From Pseudoalteromonas sp. (GTDB lineage Bacteria; Pseudomonadota; Gammaproteobacteria; Enterobacterales; Alteromonadaceae), in contig NZ_JAGYIU010000004.1 of NCBI RefSeq assembly GCF_018402495.1, positions 124,001 through 188,000 on the forward strand: a stretch of 64,000 nucleotides of DNA. Reading direction: 5' to 3'. This document shows, piece after piece, positions 54,941 to 63,276 of this stretch; positions within the stretch are counted from its first letter, which is position 1; the number at the start of each line of letters is the position of its first letter. The translations under genes and the position numbers were made by a program. The notes below the pieces were generated by a model that saw only the letters and a program-made list of their open reading frames with translations, had not been told where the DNA came from and made no database searches.

Positions 54941-55223
54941 CGGGCCTCGGGTTACGGGTAACGAGCTGCGGGCTGCGGGTTACGGGCCTCAGGCGACGAG
55001 CTGCGGGCCTCAAACCTAGAACCTCAAACATGCGCGCGGTAAACTCCCGCCTACGGTTAACCACAGTGTTTAATTTTTTTGTAGGCGGGGCTTTATGCCG
55101 CGTTTTTTAAAGGTTCTAGGCGCGAGGCGCTAAGCAGAGATTAAGCCAAGCACGGTGTTTGGGTTAAGCGTAGGCGGGGCTCGAGCTTCGGGCCTTGAGC
55201 TTCGAACCTAGAACCTGCGGGAT
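54941..55223. repeat. Phased degenerate heptanucleotide arrays
   Basis: From 54941 to 55031 the DNA divides exactly into 13 consecutive 7-base words of consensus CGRGCYT; CGGGCCT occurs three times, CGAGCTG and CGGGTTA twice each. From 55175 to 55223 seven more words follow, including CGAGCTT, CGGGCCT, CGAACCT and AGAACCT. Between them, 55111-55131 holds three words in reverse orientation. The middle also has an inverted repeat (CCCGCCTAC 55046-55054, GTAGGCGGG 55081-55089), whose right arm recurs near 55170. It is G+C-rich in an AT-rich chromosome and fills the 322-bp gap between convergent genes. Four bases of GCGG/CCGC before a T-run (55085-55108) might serve as a terminator. Confidence 0.85.
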
Positions 55224-55225
55224 TT

Positions 55226-55981
55226 TTACTCAGCCTGTGCTAGTTGCACATATTTACGCTTAACTAATTGTGAAACAGGCACTAGTTCAAACCCTTGCTC
55301 AGCTAATTGTGGCAAAGCTTGGCGCAAAAAATCGATGGTTTCGGGGTAGGGGTGGGCTATGGCAATGGCAAACTGATACTTAGTTGCTTTTAACTTTAGC
55401 TCTTCTAATCGTAATTGTAGCTGCTCTTTGGTGGTTATGTTATCTAAAAATATATGTCGGCTAATATTTTCCACTCCCAAAAAGTTGGCTGCATTTTGAG
55501 CTTGGCTTAAATCAGTTGTACGGCTATCAAGAAAATACAACTGACGTTTTTTGAGCACTTCCATGGTCCACTTCATTGCTTGACTTTGCTGTGTTAGCGC
55601 CGAGCCCATATGATTATTAACCCCTTTAACCTGCGGCAAACTGGCCAGCGCATTGCCGAGTGTTTGTTGTAGCTGTGCTTTATCCATATTTAACGTCAGT
55701 GCTCCAGGGCCAAGCTTTTTGCCATTTAAAGCCTGCATAGGAATATGCAATAGGAGCTCTTTATTTGACTGACTGGCAAGACTCGCAAATATTTGAGAGT
55801 AGGGAGTATGGGGCAGAATTGAATAAGACAACTGCCCAGGTAAACTCAGGAACTCTAAATCACGCTGATGATAACCTATGTCATCAATCACTATGGCTAT
55901 TTGTTTGGCTTTAACACCAGTCGATGTCGCAAATAACGCTAAAAAAAGCCCTGCTAACATCATTAAGTTTATAGTTTTCAC
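55226..55981 (-). CDS. yibQ: Divergent polysaccharide deacetylase family protein YibQ
   Basis: Exported 251-residue protein with a signal peptide (about 1-25, ending VKA). The domain is the DUF610/divergent polysaccharide deacetylase fold: IAIVIDDIGYHQRDLEFLSLP (about 28-48) with the metal-binding DD, LLHIPMQALNGKKLGPGALT, VKGVNNHMGSALT and FLDSRTTD, then HPYPETIDFLRQALPQL. It is the last gene after gpmM, envC and an S41 protease, an order like E. coli gpmM-envC-yibQ. Probable cell-wall polysaccharide role. Its stop abuts the heptanucleotide arrays. Confidence 0.9.
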   Translation of the reverse strand: MKTINLMMLAGLFLALFATSTGVKAKQIAIVIDDIGYHQRDLEFLSLPGQLSYSILPHTPYSQIFASLASQSNKELLLHIPMQALNGKKLGPGALTLNMDKAQLQQTLGNALASLPQVKGVNNHMGSALTQQSQAMKWTMEVLKKRQLYFLDSRTTDLSQAQNAANFLGVENISRHIFLDNITTKEQLQLRLEELKLKATKYQFAIAIAHPYPETIDFLRQALPQLAEQGFELVPVSQLVKRKYVQLAQAE

Positions 55982-56031
55982 GTTTTATAATTTTTATTAT
56001 CTTTGTCGTGGTTTAAAATAATTTACTGATT

Positions 56032-57291
56032 TTATTGCATGCTAAGTAGTTGTTTAGCTTTAGCCAATTGAATATCAGCTAATTCTTCAGTACTAAAAGC
56101 AGTGCTTTGTTCTAATTGTTCATTTTTTATTATAACGGCTTTATTTGTTTGTGGAAGCGTTGTTTGATTAATCGCCACATTTGGGGTCACACCAACCCCT
56201 TCGATTGACTCACCCAAAGGCGTAAAGTAACGAGCGGTGGTGAGTTTTAAGGCGGTATCACCATCACCTAATGGGATTAGCGATTGCACCGAACCTTTGC
56301 CAAAGGATTGGCTGCCGACTATTGTTGCGCGTAGATTTTCTTTCAAAGCGGCCGCTAATATTTCTGCCGCTGAGGCTGAATTTTCGTTAATAAGCACAAC
56401 AATGGGGGCACCTTTTAAAATATCGCCGCGTTTAGCGTAGAACGTTTGATTAGAATCATAAAAGCGTCCTTTGGTTGTCACGATTAAACCATCTTGTAAA
56501 AACAGATCAGCCACAGCAACTGCGCTTGTTAATGTGCCGCCTGGGTTGTCTCGTAAATCAATAATCAGCCCTTGTAATGAATGGCCGTAAGAGCTTTGCA
56601 TAGCCGTTATGTGTAACGTAACTTCATGCAAAGTCTGATTTGAAAAGTTATTTATAGCAATATAACCACTCCCAGCACCAAGTAATTGCTTAGTAACACT
56701 AGTCAATTTTATTTGTTTTCTACTGACGTTAAACGTGAGTGGCGTTTGCTTGTTATTACGGATAATACTGAGCTGTACTTTATTGTTAGGGCTGTTTTTA
56801 ATTTGTTGCGCAACAAAGTCGATAGCGCTATTTTCAAGCTGCTGATTATTGACTGCTGTAATAATATCGCCAGCTCGCAAGCCGGCTTGTTTAGCTGGGG
56901 AGTTATTAATTACTCTTACAATAGTAATGTGTTGATCAATACTATCTACTTCAATACCTAGGCCTGTATAGCGGCCATTGGTGTTCTCAAATAACGCATT
57001 GAGCTCATTTTTATCTAAATATTTAGAATAGGGGTCGAGTTTAGAATATAAGCGCTCAAACTGAGAAACGTTGTACTCAATGTACTTACTATTTTGTAGT
57101 GCTAAATCGTCAACATAGTAGGTATGAATGTTAAACAGTATTTCATTTATTTTTTGACTTTCTAATTCTTTAACCGAGCTTGCTTGGGTATTGTTTATAA
57201 AACCAAAAAGCACAAATAAAACAAATAAAAAAAAGCGAACACTTTGCTTTGGTTGCAGTGTTTTTTGTTGGCAAATGTGTGTTTCTATCAT
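56032..57291 (-). CDS. S41 family C-terminal processing peptidase (CtpA-like)
   Basis: Exported serine protease of 419 residues from ATG 57291, which has GGAGG at good spacing (a TTG at 57303 is in frame). A signal-anchor (about 16-38) precedes the protease. The PDZ domain (about 100-185, YTGLGIEVDSI and AGLRAGDIITAVNNQQL) is followed by the S41 core with LIIDLRDNPGGTL, the catalytic Ser in NENSASAAEIL and Lys in GSQSFGKGSVQ. Such proteases cleave C-termini of periplasmic proteins, often murein hydrolases, which fits its place next to envC. It is an extra gene relative to the E. coli gpmM-envC-yibQ order. Confidence 0.92.
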   Translation of the reverse strand: MIETHICQQKTLQPKQSVRFFLFVLFVLFGFINNTQASSVKELESQKINEILFNIHTYYVDDLALQNSKYIEYNVSQFERLYSKLDPYSKYLDKNELNALFENTNGRYTGLGIEVDSIDQHITIVRVINNSPAKQAGLRAGDIITAVNNQQLENSAIDFVAQQIKNSPNNKVQLSIIRNNKQTPLTFNVSRKQIKLTSVTKQLLGAGSGYIAINNFSNQTLHEVTLHITAMQSSYGHSLQGLIIDLRDNPGGTLTSAVAVADLFLQDGLIVTTKGRFYDSNQTFYAKRGDILKGAPIVVLINENSASAAEILAAALKENLRATIVGSQSFGKGSVQSLIPLGDGDTALKLTTARYFTPLGESIEGVGVTPNVAINQTTLPQTNKAVIIKNEQLEQSTAFSTEELADIQLAKAKQLLSMQ

Positions 57292-57324
57292 AACTGCCTC
57301 CAATGAGGTGCAGCTATTTCGAGA

Positions 57325-58464
57325 TTAAATTCGTCTGCACCATTTGATGGGATTAACAGCACGTCCTTTGTGGCGTATTTCAAAGTATAGACCAGAATCG
57401 GTTTGTCCACCGCTTTGTCCAACTAAAGCCACACTTTCACCTTCTCTGACCATGTCACCTACATCTTTAAGCAAAGTTTGTGCATGTCCGTATAAGCTCA
57501 TGAAGCCTTCACCATGATCCACAACAATAACCCAGCCGTAACCTTTTAGCCAATCAGCAAATACCACCTGACCGTTATGAATGCTGTTTATTGACGTGCC
57601 TTCTGAGGCAGAGATTAATACGCCTTTCCAGTTAATTCCACCATGCTTTCGTTGGCCAAACCTGTGCGCTAGCTTACCTTTACTGGGCCAGTTTAGCTTG
57701 CCTTTACTTTTGTTTAGGCCTAACAGCTCAATTTTTGTGGTTTTTTCTTCTTCGAGCTCTTTAATTGTTGCAATTAAAGTTTGTTCATTTTCTTCTAAGT
57801 AACTAATTGAATTTTTTGTTTTATTTAACTGCTGTTTTAGATTTTTTAGGCTGGCTTGGCGCTCAGCTTTTGCGTTCACCAGTGCTGCTTGTCGTCTTTT
57901 TTGTTCATCAAATAAGGCAACAAGTTTGTCCTTTGTTTTAGCTAGTTCAACTTGGTTTTCGGCAATTTCAACTTGGAGCTCTTTGATTTCTTCGAGCTGT
58001 TTTATGCGAGCTTTATTTAGGTAGTTATAGTAACTAAGTGTACGTTCAAATTTAGCGGTGTCTTCTTGATTGAGTAGCATTTTTGAATAGTCGTCACCCC
58101 CCGCCATATAAGCACTTTTTAACTGTGCGGCTAAAATACGTTGAAATTGCGCTTGTTTTTTTTCAAGCTCAGCCGCGCGTTGCTGCTGCACCGCTTGCTG
58201 TTGTTGCGCTTTTTTAACTGATTGCTCAGCCATATTGAGTGCCTTTGCATTTTCGGCGATGGCAAGCTCATGAGCTTTTAGCTTTTGCTGTTGTGTTGCT
58301 ATTTGTTTTTGTTGCTGTTTATATTCGGCATGGCTTTGCTCTAAGGCCACTTGAACTTGAGATAGATCTTTTTTGGTACGATCTTCATTAGCCACTGCAA
58401 CGCCAGTGACTAATGAGTGCAGTACACATAAACACGTAATGACGCGGTATGCGCTTTTTTTCAT
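57325..58464 (-). CDS. envC: Murein hydrolase activator EnvC
   Basis: Periplasmic activator of the AmiA/AmiB amidases at the septum, controlled by FtsEX. The 379-residue protein has a signal peptide (about 1-25), a long coiled coil (about 30-250, rich in Gln/Lys/Glu) and a C-terminal LytM/M23 domain (about 265-379). The LytM metal site is degenerate: GQRKHGGINWKGVLI lacks the usual HxxxD context, and LYFEIR stands where HxH would be, so it is a non-catalytic activator as in E. coli. It starts 3 bases after the gpmM stop. Confidence 0.95.
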   Translation of the reverse strand: MKKSAYRVITCLCVLHSLVTGVAVANEDRTKKDLSQVQVALEQSHAEYKQQQKQIATQQQKLKAHELAIAENAKALNMAEQSVKKAQQQQAVQQQRAAELEKKQAQFQRILAAQLKSAYMAGGDDYSKMLLNQEDTAKFERTLSYYNYLNKARIKQLEEIKELQVEIAENQVELAKTKDKLVALFDEQKRRQAALVNAKAERQASLKNLKQQLNKTKNSISYLEENEQTLIATIKELEEEKTTKIELLGLNKSKGKLNWPSKGKLAHRFGQRKHGGINWKGVLISASEGTSINSIHNGQVVFADWLKGYGWVIVVDHGEGFMSLYGHAQTLLKDVGDMVREGESVALVGQSGGQTDSGLYFEIRHKGRAVNPIKWCRRI

Positions 58465-58467
58465 AAG

Positions 58468-60012
58468 TTATTTCAACACCATGATAGGTGATCCTGTCAT
58501 TTCTGTAGGTTGTTCTAACCCCATTAAATGCAGCATAGTGGGAGCAACATCACTTAAGGTTTTACCTGTATGAGCGTGTGCGTCGCGTCCTACATAAATA
58601 AACGGCACTGGCTCACTGGTATGTGCTGTGTGTGCTTGGCCCGTTTTAAGATTAGCCATCTGTTCTGCATTGCCATGATCAGCTGTAATAAGTGCTTCGC
58701 CACCATGCTCTTTTAAAGCGTCTATTACACGGCCAATACAGCTATCTACTGCTTCACAGGCTTTAACAGCCGCCTCAAATACTCCTGAGTGACCCACCAT
58801 ATCGCCATTTGGATAGTTACAAATAATGGCATCATATTTTCCACTTTTTATTGCCTCAACCAGCTTATCGGTGAGCATTTCTGAATTCATTTCAGGTTGT
58901 AAGTCGTAGGTGGCAACCTGTGGTGATGGGATCAGCTCACGGGTTTCACCGTTAAACTCGCCTTCTCGTCCGCCACTAAAGAAAAAGGTAACGTGGGCAT
59001 ATTTTTCAGTTTCTGAAATACGCAGCTGAGTTTTGCCTTGTTTTTCAAGCCATTCGCCAAGTACGTTATTAAGGGGAGTAGGGCCAAAAGCCACTGGCGC
59101 ATCTATATCGGCGGCGTATTCAGTCATCATTACAAAGCCGCTAAGTGCTGGCGATTTTTTCTTGTCAAAACCGTTAAAATTGGGCTCAACAAAAGCACGG
59201 GTTATTTCGCGAGCGCGGTCTGCTCTAAAGTTAGCAAATATAATGGTGTCGCCATCATTTACTTTTACAGGCTCGCCGCCTTTAGGAGTGATGGTGCTGG
59301 CTGCTACAAATTCGTCGTTTTCATCGCGCTCATAGGCTGCATTGAGTGCGCTTACGCCTTCTTCATAATCAAAATCACCCTCACCAAGCGTCATTAAATT
59401 ATATGCTTTTTCAACGCGGTTCCAGCGGTTGTCTCTGTCCATGGCGTAATAACGGCCTATTAATGAGGCTAAACGGCCACATTTTAGATCGCTAAACAAG
59501 GCTTCAATACGCTCAATAGATGCTTCAGCACTGCGTGGTGGGGTGTCACGGCCATCTAAAAAGGCATGAAAATAAACGTCTTTGGCACCGCGTTTTGCAG
59601 CCAGTTTAATGCAGGCGACAATATGATCTTCGTGGCTATGGACACCGCCTGGGCTTAATAATCCCATAATGTGTACAGCTTTGTTGGCATGAACAGCTTT
59701 ATCAATATTTTCAACAAGGGCGGGGTTTGAATCAAACTCACCATCATCAATCGCTTTTGTAATGCGAGTAAAGTCTTGATAAACCACACGACCGGCACCT
59801 AAATTAACATGGCCAACTTCAGAGTTACCCATTTGGCCATTAGGAAGACCCACATCTAAACCCGAGGCTGAAATTAATGTATGAGGACGTGTAGCCCATA
59901 GCTCATCTAATACTGGAGTATTGGCAGCTAAAATGGCATTACTTTGCTCATCTTCTCTGTATCCCCAGCCATCTAAAATCATTAATACCAGCGGTTTTTT
60001 ATGCTCTGTCAT
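58468..60012 (-). CDS. gpmM: 2,3-bisphosphoglycerate-independent phosphoglycerate mutase
   Basis: Mn-dependent glycolytic/gluconeogenic enzyme (also called GpmI), 514 residues from ATG 60012 ([17 protein letters not shown], with AGGAG upstream), the E. coli length. Motifs: DGWGYRED (first metal Asp), the catalytic Ser in [15 protein letters not shown] (near 64), [33 protein letters not shown] and the second metal site in [14 protein letters not shown] and [11 protein letters not shown]. It heads the gpmM-envC-S41-yibQ operon. Confidence 0.97.
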   Translation of the reverse strand: MTEHKKPLVLMILDGWGYREDEQSNAILAANTPVLDELWATRPHTLISASGLDVGLPNGQMGNSEVGHVNLGAGRVVYQDFTRITKAIDDGEFDSNPALVENIDKAVHANKAVHIMGLLSPGGVHSHEDHIVACIKLAAKRGAKDVYFHAFLDGRDTPPRSAEASIERIEALFSDLKCGRLASLIGRYYAMDRDNRWNRVEKAYNLMTLGEGDFDYEEGVSALNAAYERDENDEFVAASTITPKGGEPVKVNDGDTIIFANFRADRAREITRAFVEPNFNGFDKKKSPALSGFVMMTEYAADIDAPVAFGPTPLNNVLGEWLEKQGKTQLRISETEKYAHVTFFFSGGREGEFNGETRELIPSPQVATYDLQPEMNSEMLTDKLVEAIKSGKYDAIICNYPNGDMVGHSGVFEAAVKACEAVDSCIGRVIDALKEHGGEALITADHGNAEQMANLKTGQAHTAHTSEPVPFIYVGRDAHAHTGKTLSDVAPTMLHLMGLEQPTEMTGSPIMVLK

Positions 60013-60471
60013 AATCACTCCTGAAAATTTAGCGTTGCTATAATACACGCTAACATTAATGCCAACATGCCAAGCCTTAGCATACCGCGTTTTATAGCAA
60101 GGATCAGCAATGAAAAGAAGATATTAAAAATTTTCAATCGGATTGACCTAATTTCAGAATTTTACAGGGTTAAGTTATTTTTCAATTATAAATAGCGGTA
60201 TAATGTGGCTTTTAAGCTAGCTTATAACCTTACCTAAACTCGCATTTTTAGCTGATTTGGGTATACTTGCGCGGCTAATCCCTATTTTATTCAGGTATTG
60301 AATAGGCGTGTGGGTTTAGTTAAGCCTATATTTTAGGCGAAAATTCAGGGCCGCCTAACAGCGTTCTAAATTGACTTGTAATGAGTGATTGCTCATTGTG
60401 CAAGTGCAATTAGTATGAATTAAAATATCTAAAACACTTGTTTTAGCATGTAACTTTATAGTGGAAGTCGA
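60013..60471. other. Divergent intergenic region gpmM-yibN (459 bp)
   Basis: No gene seen. It contains TATAAT at 60199-60204, a single end of the 261-bp element at 60241-60263, and a short inverted repeat AATGAG/CTCATT at 60380-60385 and 60392-60397 just downstream of TTGACT (60371-60376). The last could belong to the yibN promoter. Confidence 0.5.
60241..60263. repeat. Solo end related to the 261-bp palindromic element
   Basis: These 23 bases match the right terminal repeat at 9559-9581 at 20 positions. The bases on both sides also agree (CCTTRCCTAAA upstream, ACTTG-GCG-like downstream), so this looks like a deletion derivative of the same element. Confidence 0.65.
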
Positions 60472-60903
60472 ATGGATCAATATATTGAATTTGTCTCAAA
60501 CCATCCAATTTTAAGCCTAGCTTGGGTTGCGATTGCATTTCTTATTATTAGTGGCGCAATAAAAAGTAAATTTTCAGCAATTCGTCAAATCAATCCTCAG
60601 CAATTAACCTTACTTATTAACCGTGAAGACGGTCAGGTTGTTGATATGCGTGGGCAAAAAGAGTTCAAAACAGGCCACATTGCCGGTGCTGTGCACTTAA
60701 ATCCCGAAAAAGCTAAAGAATCTGATTTTTCAACCCTTGAAAAGCACAAGAGCAAACCCATTATAGTGGTATGTGCTGCTGGTATGACTGCCTCAGGTGT
60801 TGCAACGGCAATGCATAAAGCAGGATTTGAACAGGTTTATGTTTTATCAGGCGGTATGGGTGCGTGGCAATCAGCAAGCTTGCCAACAACAAGCAGTCGC
60901 TAA
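60472..60903 (+). CDS. yibN: Membrane-anchored rhodanese-like protein YibN
   Basis: A 143-residue protein with an N-terminal membrane helix (about 11-28, ILSLAWVAIAFLIISGAI) and a cytoplasmic rhodanese domain (about 38-138): DGQVVDMRGQKEFKTGHIAGAVHL and the active-site loop VVCAAGMTASGVA with the catalytic Cys near 103. Probable sulfurtransferase or persulfide carrier. GGAAG precedes the ATG. It heads the yibN-grxC-secB-gpsA cluster, as in E. coli, but a 162-bp repeat separates it from grxC. Confidence 0.92.
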   Translation: MDQYIEFVSNHPILSLAWVAIAFLIISGAIKSKFSAIRQINPQQLTLLINREDGQVVDMRGQKEFKTGHIAGAVHLNPEKAKESDFSTLEKHKSKPIIVVCAAGMTASGVATAMHKAGFEQVYVLSGGMGAWQSASLPTTSSR

Positions 60904-60925
60904 TACGCCTTAGCTAAACCGATTA

Positions 60926-61087
60926 ATACCAATTGCATTAAATTAGTGATCTACTATAGCGACAAAGAAATAAGTCGATAACAAGGCGAAAATTATGATA
61001 CATAGTTGTTCTATATAAATAATTTTTAACGCAGATAGCGGATTATTTAATACGCTAGAATGGTCATGTTTTTAATAAAATTGGTAT
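60926..61087. repeat. 162-bp palindromic repeat element, copy B, between yibN and grxC
   Basis: Same length as copy A (39907-40068) and aligns without gaps, about 126 of 162 identical by hand count. The ends ATACCAATT and AATTGGTAT are inverted. Counting from the left end, pairs 7/156, 8/155, 15/148, 23/140 and 77/89 differ between copies but pair in both. The right end is 11 bases before the grxC start. Confidence 0.88.
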
Positions 61088-61098
61088 AAGGATTAATT

Positions 61099-61356
61099 AT
61101 GAGTAACGTTGTTTTATACACCAAAGGGTACTGCCCTTTTTGCCATCGCGCATTAGCGCTGTTAGACAGCAAAGGTGTAAAATACACAAATATTGATATT
61201 GGCGTACAGCCGGAGCTTCGCGACGAAATGATAGCCAAAGCAGGTGGCGCAAGCACGGTTCCACAAATTTTTATTAACGATGAACATATCGGTGGCTGTG
61301 ACGACATGATGGCTCTTGAGGCACAAGGTCAGCTTGATACTAAGCTCAGTGCTTAA
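61099..61356 (+). CDS. grxC: Glutaredoxin 3
   Basis: An 85-residue glutaredoxin with the redox motif CPFC at residues 12-15, the GSH-binding TVPQIFI (about 64-70) and GGCDDM. It reduces disulfides and glutathionylated proteins in the cytoplasm. AAGGATTA (61088-61095) supplies the ribosome-binding site directly at the edge of repeat copy B. secB follows after 38 bases. Confidence 0.96.
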   Translation: MSNVVLYTKGYCPFCHRALALLDSKGVKYTNIDIGVQPELRDEMIAKAGGASTVPQIFINDEHIGGCDDMMALEAQGQLDTKLSA

Positions 61357-61394
61357 TTTAATTAATTATAATAAATAACAGGTTAGGAATAATA

Positions 61395-61883
61395 ATGAAC
61401 GAACAAAATCAAAACGCAGCAGCAGAAGCCGATTCAGGTGCACAGTTTACTATTCAACGTATTTACACTAAAGATGTGTCATTTGAAACGCCAAACTCGC
61501 CAGCTATTTTCCAAAAAGAATGGGCGCCTGAAGTAAAATTAGATTTAGATACACGCTCTAATAAGTTAGACGAAGGTGTTTACGAAGTCGTTTTAGCGTT
61601 AACGGTAACAGCCTCTATTGGTGAAGAAACTGCGTTTTTATGTGAAATTCAACAAGCTGGTATTTTTACAATTGCTGACGTTGAAGAAATGCAATTAGCA
61701 CATATGCTTGGTGCATTTTGCCCTAACGTGTTATTCCCATATGCACGTGAAGCGGTATCTAATTTAGTAAACCGTGGTACGTTCCCGCAGCTTAATCTTG
61801 CACCTGTTAATTTTGATGCATTATTTGCACAATACATGCAGCAACGCACAGCGCAAGCTGAGCAGGCTACAGCAGACGCTTAA
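61395..61883 (+). CDS. secB: Protein-export chaperone SecB
   Basis: Tetrameric cytoplasmic chaperone that keeps preproteins unfolded and delivers them to SecA; 162 residues (E. coli 155). Conserved core: [32 protein letters not shown], and [27 protein letters not shown]. It has an Asn/Ala-rich N-terminus and an Ala/Gln/Glu-rich tail. gpsA starts 3 bases after the stop. Confidence 0.97.
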   Translation: MNEQNQNAAAEADSGAQFTIQRIYTKDVSFETPNSPAIFQKEWAPEVKLDLDTRSNKLDEGVYEVVLALTVTASIGEETAFLCEIQQAGIFTIADVEEMQLAHMLGAFCPNVLFPYAREAVSNLVNRGTFPQLNLAPVNFDALFAQYMQQRTAQAEQATADA

Positions 61884-61886
61884 TTT

Positions 61887-62894
61887 ATGAATACAGCCAC
61901 TTCAGCTGTTACTGTTTTAGGGGCGGGGTCTTATGGCACCGCCCTTGCTATTTGTTTAGCCCGAAATGGTCACAAAGTGACTCTATGGGGACGCAATAGC
62001 CAAGACGTTGCAACGCTTACAGCTGAGCGAAAAAATCAACGTTACTTACCTGATGTTCCTTTTCCTGACACCCTAACACTTGAAGCTAATTTACAGCGAG
62101 CAACGCAAAGTAGCGATATAGTGTTGGTAGTTGTGCCAAGCCACGCTTTTGCTGATACGTTAAAGCAAATTAAACCTGCTTTACGACAAAATGCAAAAAT
62201 AGCATGGGCCACCAAAGGACTTGAGCCAAATACAGGGCGTTTACTGCAAGAAGTTGCAGTGCAAGAGTTAGGTGAAGATGTGCCATTAGCGGTACTTTCA
62301 GGTCCCACCTTTGCCAAAGAAATGGCGATGGGCTCACCGACCGCCATTTCGGTATCATCAACCTCCTCAGCATTTGCCAAACAAATAGCCGATTTACTGC
62401 ATTGTGGGCGCTCGTTTAGGGTGTATAACAATGATGACTTTATTGGTATTCAACTTGGCGGTGCGGTTAAAAATGTCATTGCCATTGGCGCAGGGATTTC
62501 TGATGGTGTAGGTTTTGGTGCCAATGCACGTACAGCACTAATTACACGTGGTTTGGCCGAGTTATCCCGTTTAGGATGTGCACTGGGTGCAAAGCCTGAA
62601 ACCTTTATGGGCATGGCTGGTTTAGGCGATTTAATTTTAACCTGTACCGATAATCAATCGCGCAACCGTCGTTTTGGTTTGGCCTTAGGTAAAGGCGAAA
62701 GTGTTGATGACGCCATTGCATCAATTGGCCAAGTGGTTGAAGGTTTTAGAAATACCAAAGAAGTGTATTTACTAGCACAACGCGCGGGTGTAGAAATGCC
62801 TATCACTGAGCAAATATACAAAGTACTTTACGAAAATAAAGATATGAAAGCAGCGGCTATGGCGTTACTCGGCAGAGAGCAAAAATCTGAGTAA
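61887..62894 (+). CDS. gpsA: Glycerol-3-phosphate dehydrogenase [NAD(P)+] GpsA
   Basis: Makes sn-glycerol-3-phosphate from dihydroxyacetone phosphate for phospholipid synthesis. The 335-residue protein has the Rossmann dinucleotide motif GAGSYGTA (residues 12-19), [18 protein letters not shown], the catalytic Lys in [17 protein letters not shown] (near 194) and [27 protein letters not shown] starts 3 bases after secB, so translation is probably coupled. Confidence 0.97.
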   Translation: MNTATSAVTVLGAGSYGTALAICLARNGHKVTLWGRNSQDVATLTAERKNQRYLPDVPFPDTLTLEANLQRATQSSDIVLVVVPSHAFADTLKQIKPALRQNAKIAWATKGLEPNTGRLLQEVAVQELGEDVPLAVLSGPTFAKEMAMGSPTAISVSSTSSAFAKQIADLLHCGRSFRVYNNDDFIGIQLGGAVKNVIAIGAGISDGVGFGANARTALITRGLAELSRLGCALGAKPETFMGMAGLGDLILTCTDNQSRNRRFGLALGKGESVDDAIASIGQVVEGFRNTKEVYLLAQRAGVEMPITEQIYKVLYENKDMKAAAMALLGREQKSE

Positions 62895-63276
62895 TACTCG
62901 AATTATAAAACAACCTTAAGATCAAAACGAAGCTTCTTATCTTAAGGTTATTTCAATAGCAATTGCATTAAACGAGTGATTAATTATAACAATATGAGTG
63001 AGTTAACGCAGCATCAATGCCAAACAGGCGCTGTCCTTCGGGTTCTGCCTAGGAGCGATTTACTCTTTGTTGCCTACATAGATGGTGGTAGGGGGCGTGA
63101 GCAGGACGCACACGCTTTGCTCGGTTTTTTACCTATTCTTACATGGATGTAAGCCAGTAGAATAACGCAGGAGCAGTTATCGAGCCCACTCGATTACAAA
63201 CCTCTTGGGGCGATTAAACCGCCCCTGGTTTGAACGAATTTTAATCCGCAAAGGTCAACAGGCTCTAGTTTTTGGG
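62895..63276. other. Intergenic region with a hairpin and a diverged repeat end
   Basis: A hairpin (AACCTTAAGAT 62912-62922 with ATCTTAAGGTT 62939-62949) may end the gpsA transcript, though it lacks a good T-run. From 62956, about 35 bases resemble the left end of the 162-bp element (CAATTGCATTAAA shared exactly). The following G+C-richer stretch (63010-63240) has a hairpin GGGGCG/CGCCCC (63207-63212 with 63220-63225) but no convincing gene. Confidence 0.55.
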
